From Oscillatoriales cyanobacterium M59_W2019_021 (lineage in GTDB: Bacteria; Cyanobacteriota; Cyanobacteriia; Cyanobacteriales; Geitlerinemataceae), in the NCBI GenBank assembly GCA_015295945.1, contig DVED01000136.1, positions 1-36,044 on the forward strand: a DNA stretch of 36,044 bases. The letters are read 5' to 3'. Under the pieces are notes generated by a model. The model was not told the DNA's origin and searched no databases. It saw only the letters and a program-made list of their open reading frames with translations. Below are positions 34,966-36,044 of the stretch, in pieces. The first letter of the stretch is position 1; each line of letters opens with the position of its first letter. The position numbers and the translations under genes are program-made.

Positions 34966-35475
34966 ATGAATAACAAATTGCGCAACATCCTCATCGGTGC
35001 GGGGGTTGCTGCTGTGGGCGCAATCGGCACGAAAAAAGCAGTGGATTACTTCCGCAATCGCGGCAAAGAAGAAGTCATCGCCGACACTGAAGAGGACGCC
35101 GTTCCTACCTCTGCTGAAGAAGTTGCCTATGCCAACGTGCAAGAAAGCTCGGTACAAAGCTTCTTAGATGCCAGCTTCGGTTCTCCCGGTCGTTACGTTC
35201 CCAATCGTCCGCCCAAAGTCTTCGACTACCAGGGAGAACAATACATGGTGATTTGGGCGCGAGACACCGAAAAAAACAAAAATCAAATGATGGCGTTCCA
35301 GTACACCGATGCCGGACGGAAGATGATCGCCAGTGTCGGATACACCAACGAGAAAACCGACTACAACGTTAACCTGGACAGCACGCCGTTTGCCGTGGAA
35401 GTGAATGGCAACAAAATCACCTCCGGTCAGTCGGAAACATCTGGCGCGAGCGATGTAGACTTCGTTCTCGCATAA
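34966..35475 (+). CDS. Conserved hypothetical protein with N-terminal membrane anchor
   Basis: 169 residues. I do not recognise it. The N-terminus (MNNKLRNILIGAGVAAVGAIGTKKAVDYF) has a short hydrophobic segment with glycines that can serve as a signal anchor. An acidic linker follows (EEVIADTEEDAVPTSAEE), then a soluble domain of ~110 residues with PKVFDYQGEQYMVIWARDTEKNKNQMMAFQYTDAGRKMIASVGYT. The ATG is preceded by CTGGAGATCC, a reasonable ribosome-binding site. Codon use resembles its neighbours. It is followed by a hairpin at 35501 and so forms a one-gene unit. Confidence 0.75.
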   Translation: MNNKLRNILIGAGVAAVGAIGTKKAVDYFRNRGKEEVIADTEEDAVPTSAEEVAYANVQESSVQSFLDASFGSPGRYVPNRPPKVFDYQGEQYMVIWARDTEKNKNQMMAFQYTDAGRKMIASVGYTNEKTDYNVNLDSTPFAVEVNGNKITSGQSETSGASDVDFVLA

Positions 35476-35500
35476 AGAACAGCCGCCAACCTCGAATCTC

Positions 35501-35527
35501 ACCACCTTGGTTCCCAGCCAAGGTGGT
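35501..35527 (+). terminator. Hairpin after the 169-residue hypothetical gene
   Basis: Perfect 10-bp arms ACCACCTTGG (35501-35510) and CCAAGGTGGT (35518-35527) with a 7-nt loop, 26 nt after the stop codon. There is no T-run, so it may act as an mRNA-stabilising stem or as a bidirectional weak terminator. Confidence 0.6.
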
Positions 35528-35644
35528 AGCTAGACTGTAACCCATAGACCTCTCTAAAAAAGGGGGAGCGGGGAGCAGGGAAAAAGGGCAGTAATTGGGA
35601 ATATCGGCGTGAGAATCGAGGAGATGTCTAATACCGATTACCGA

Positions 35645-36044
35645 TTACCGATTACCCATCCTCAATTGTTCGTAACGGGAGAAGGGTTGGTGAATCCAAG
35701 GGTTATCGGCGAGATACTCCACATAGTAATCTGGGGTGAAGATCGATCGCGCTTTGTACCACAGCACCGCCGTCCGCACTTCGTCAATCTCGCTGCCGTA
35801 ACGCGCCTCCAGCCATTTGAGGGTTTCTTGCAAAGACAAACCGGAATCGACTAAATCGTCTACCAACAATACACGACCCTGTAACGGGTGAGTGGAGGTG
35901 ATATGCTCCGCAAATCGCAGAGTGCCGCGCACCTGTCCCGTTTCGCCACCATAGGACGAGACTGCCAAAATCGCCAGGGGTTTGTCGTAAATCCGCGAGA
36001 GGAGATCTCCGACGCGCAATCCGCCGCGAGCCAGACAGAGAATG
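35645..36044 (-). CDS. Phosphoribosyltransferase (PRTase type I fold), C-terminal part
   Basis: The frame runs off the right edge, so the N-terminus is missing. At the edge the sequence reads ILCLARGGLRVGDLLSRI, the first PRTase strand-loop, and later GRVLLVDDLVDSGLSLQETL is the PRPP-binding motif (VDDxxxxG). KPLAILAVSSYGGETGQ matches the hypoxanthine/xanthine-type subgroup of bacterial phosphoribosyltransferases. The last residues (RMGNR) and stop codon are made by a TAATCGG heptamer tract at 35627-35655. Nucleobase substrate not determined. Confidence 0.85.
   Translation of the reverse strand, partial: ILCLARGGLRVGDLLSRIYDKPLAILAVSSYGGETGQVRGTLRFAEHITSTHPLQGRVLLVDDLVDSGLSLQETLKWLEARYGSEIDEVRTAVLWYKARSIFTPDYYVEYLADNPWIHQPFSRYEQLRMGNR

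Overview
The window is a stretch of cyanobacterial chromosome. The evidence is the abundance of GCGATCGC (HIP1-type) and GATCG motifs, a full-length hetR, a cyAbrB regulator, a CYP38/TLP40-like lumenal cyclophilin, and intergenic tandem heptamer repeats typical of filamentous cyanobacteria. HetR points to a filamentous lineage. No nif or heterocyst-specific genes are in view, so whether it forms heterocysts cannot be told. Genes lie on both strands, there is no rRNA or tRNA that I can see, and both edge genes (an RND adaptor at the left, a phosphoribosyltransferase at the right) are cut.

The most interesting part is 1014-11027, all on the + strand. In order it holds a UbiA-type prenyltransferase resembling decaprenyl-phosphate phosphoribosyltransferase (Rv3806c type), a DprE1-like FAD oxidase, a DprE2-like short-chain dehydrogenase, a GT87 membrane glycosyltransferase (the AftC family), a HAD phosphatase fused to a UPF0104/LPG-synthase-type membrane domain, a second polytopic GT-C glycosyltransferase, and a second DprE1-like protein that has lost the key residues. 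Together these make a near-complete route from PRPP and polyprenyl phosphate to polyprenyl-phosphoryl-D-arabinose, with candidate phosphatase, flippase and two arabinosyl transferases. That is the donor pathway of mycobacterial arabinan, here in a cyanobacterium. The final glycan is unknown.

From 11276 to about 21385 the genes are mostly on the - strand and unrelated: a secreted RTX plus seven-repeat FG-GAP/VCBS protein, a ParA ATPase that looks internally deleted, a PHP phosphoesterase, the lumenal cyclophilin, a MoxR ATPase, ribF (with a dispersed repeat inserted in frame), an MBL-fold hydrolase and cyAbrB. From 21386 come a cysteine-free Rrf2 regulator, cobD/cbiB, a TPR membrane protein, gcvH and gcvP, an Asp/Asn beta-hydroxylase, ispF, an A-type Fe-S carrier, hetR, a radical SAM protein, surE, a DUF2807-type lipoprotein and an unknown 169-residue protein.

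The intergenic DNA is rich in small repeats: a 215-bp MITE-like element with terminal inverted repeats and a target-site duplication downstream of gcvP; CTCCTGTAA-type tandem repeats that end exactly at the start codons of dprE2, ispF and surE; ATGAC/ATTGGT-type heptamers that run into gene ends; and a 21-bp hairpin repeat found twice after hetR and once inside ribF.
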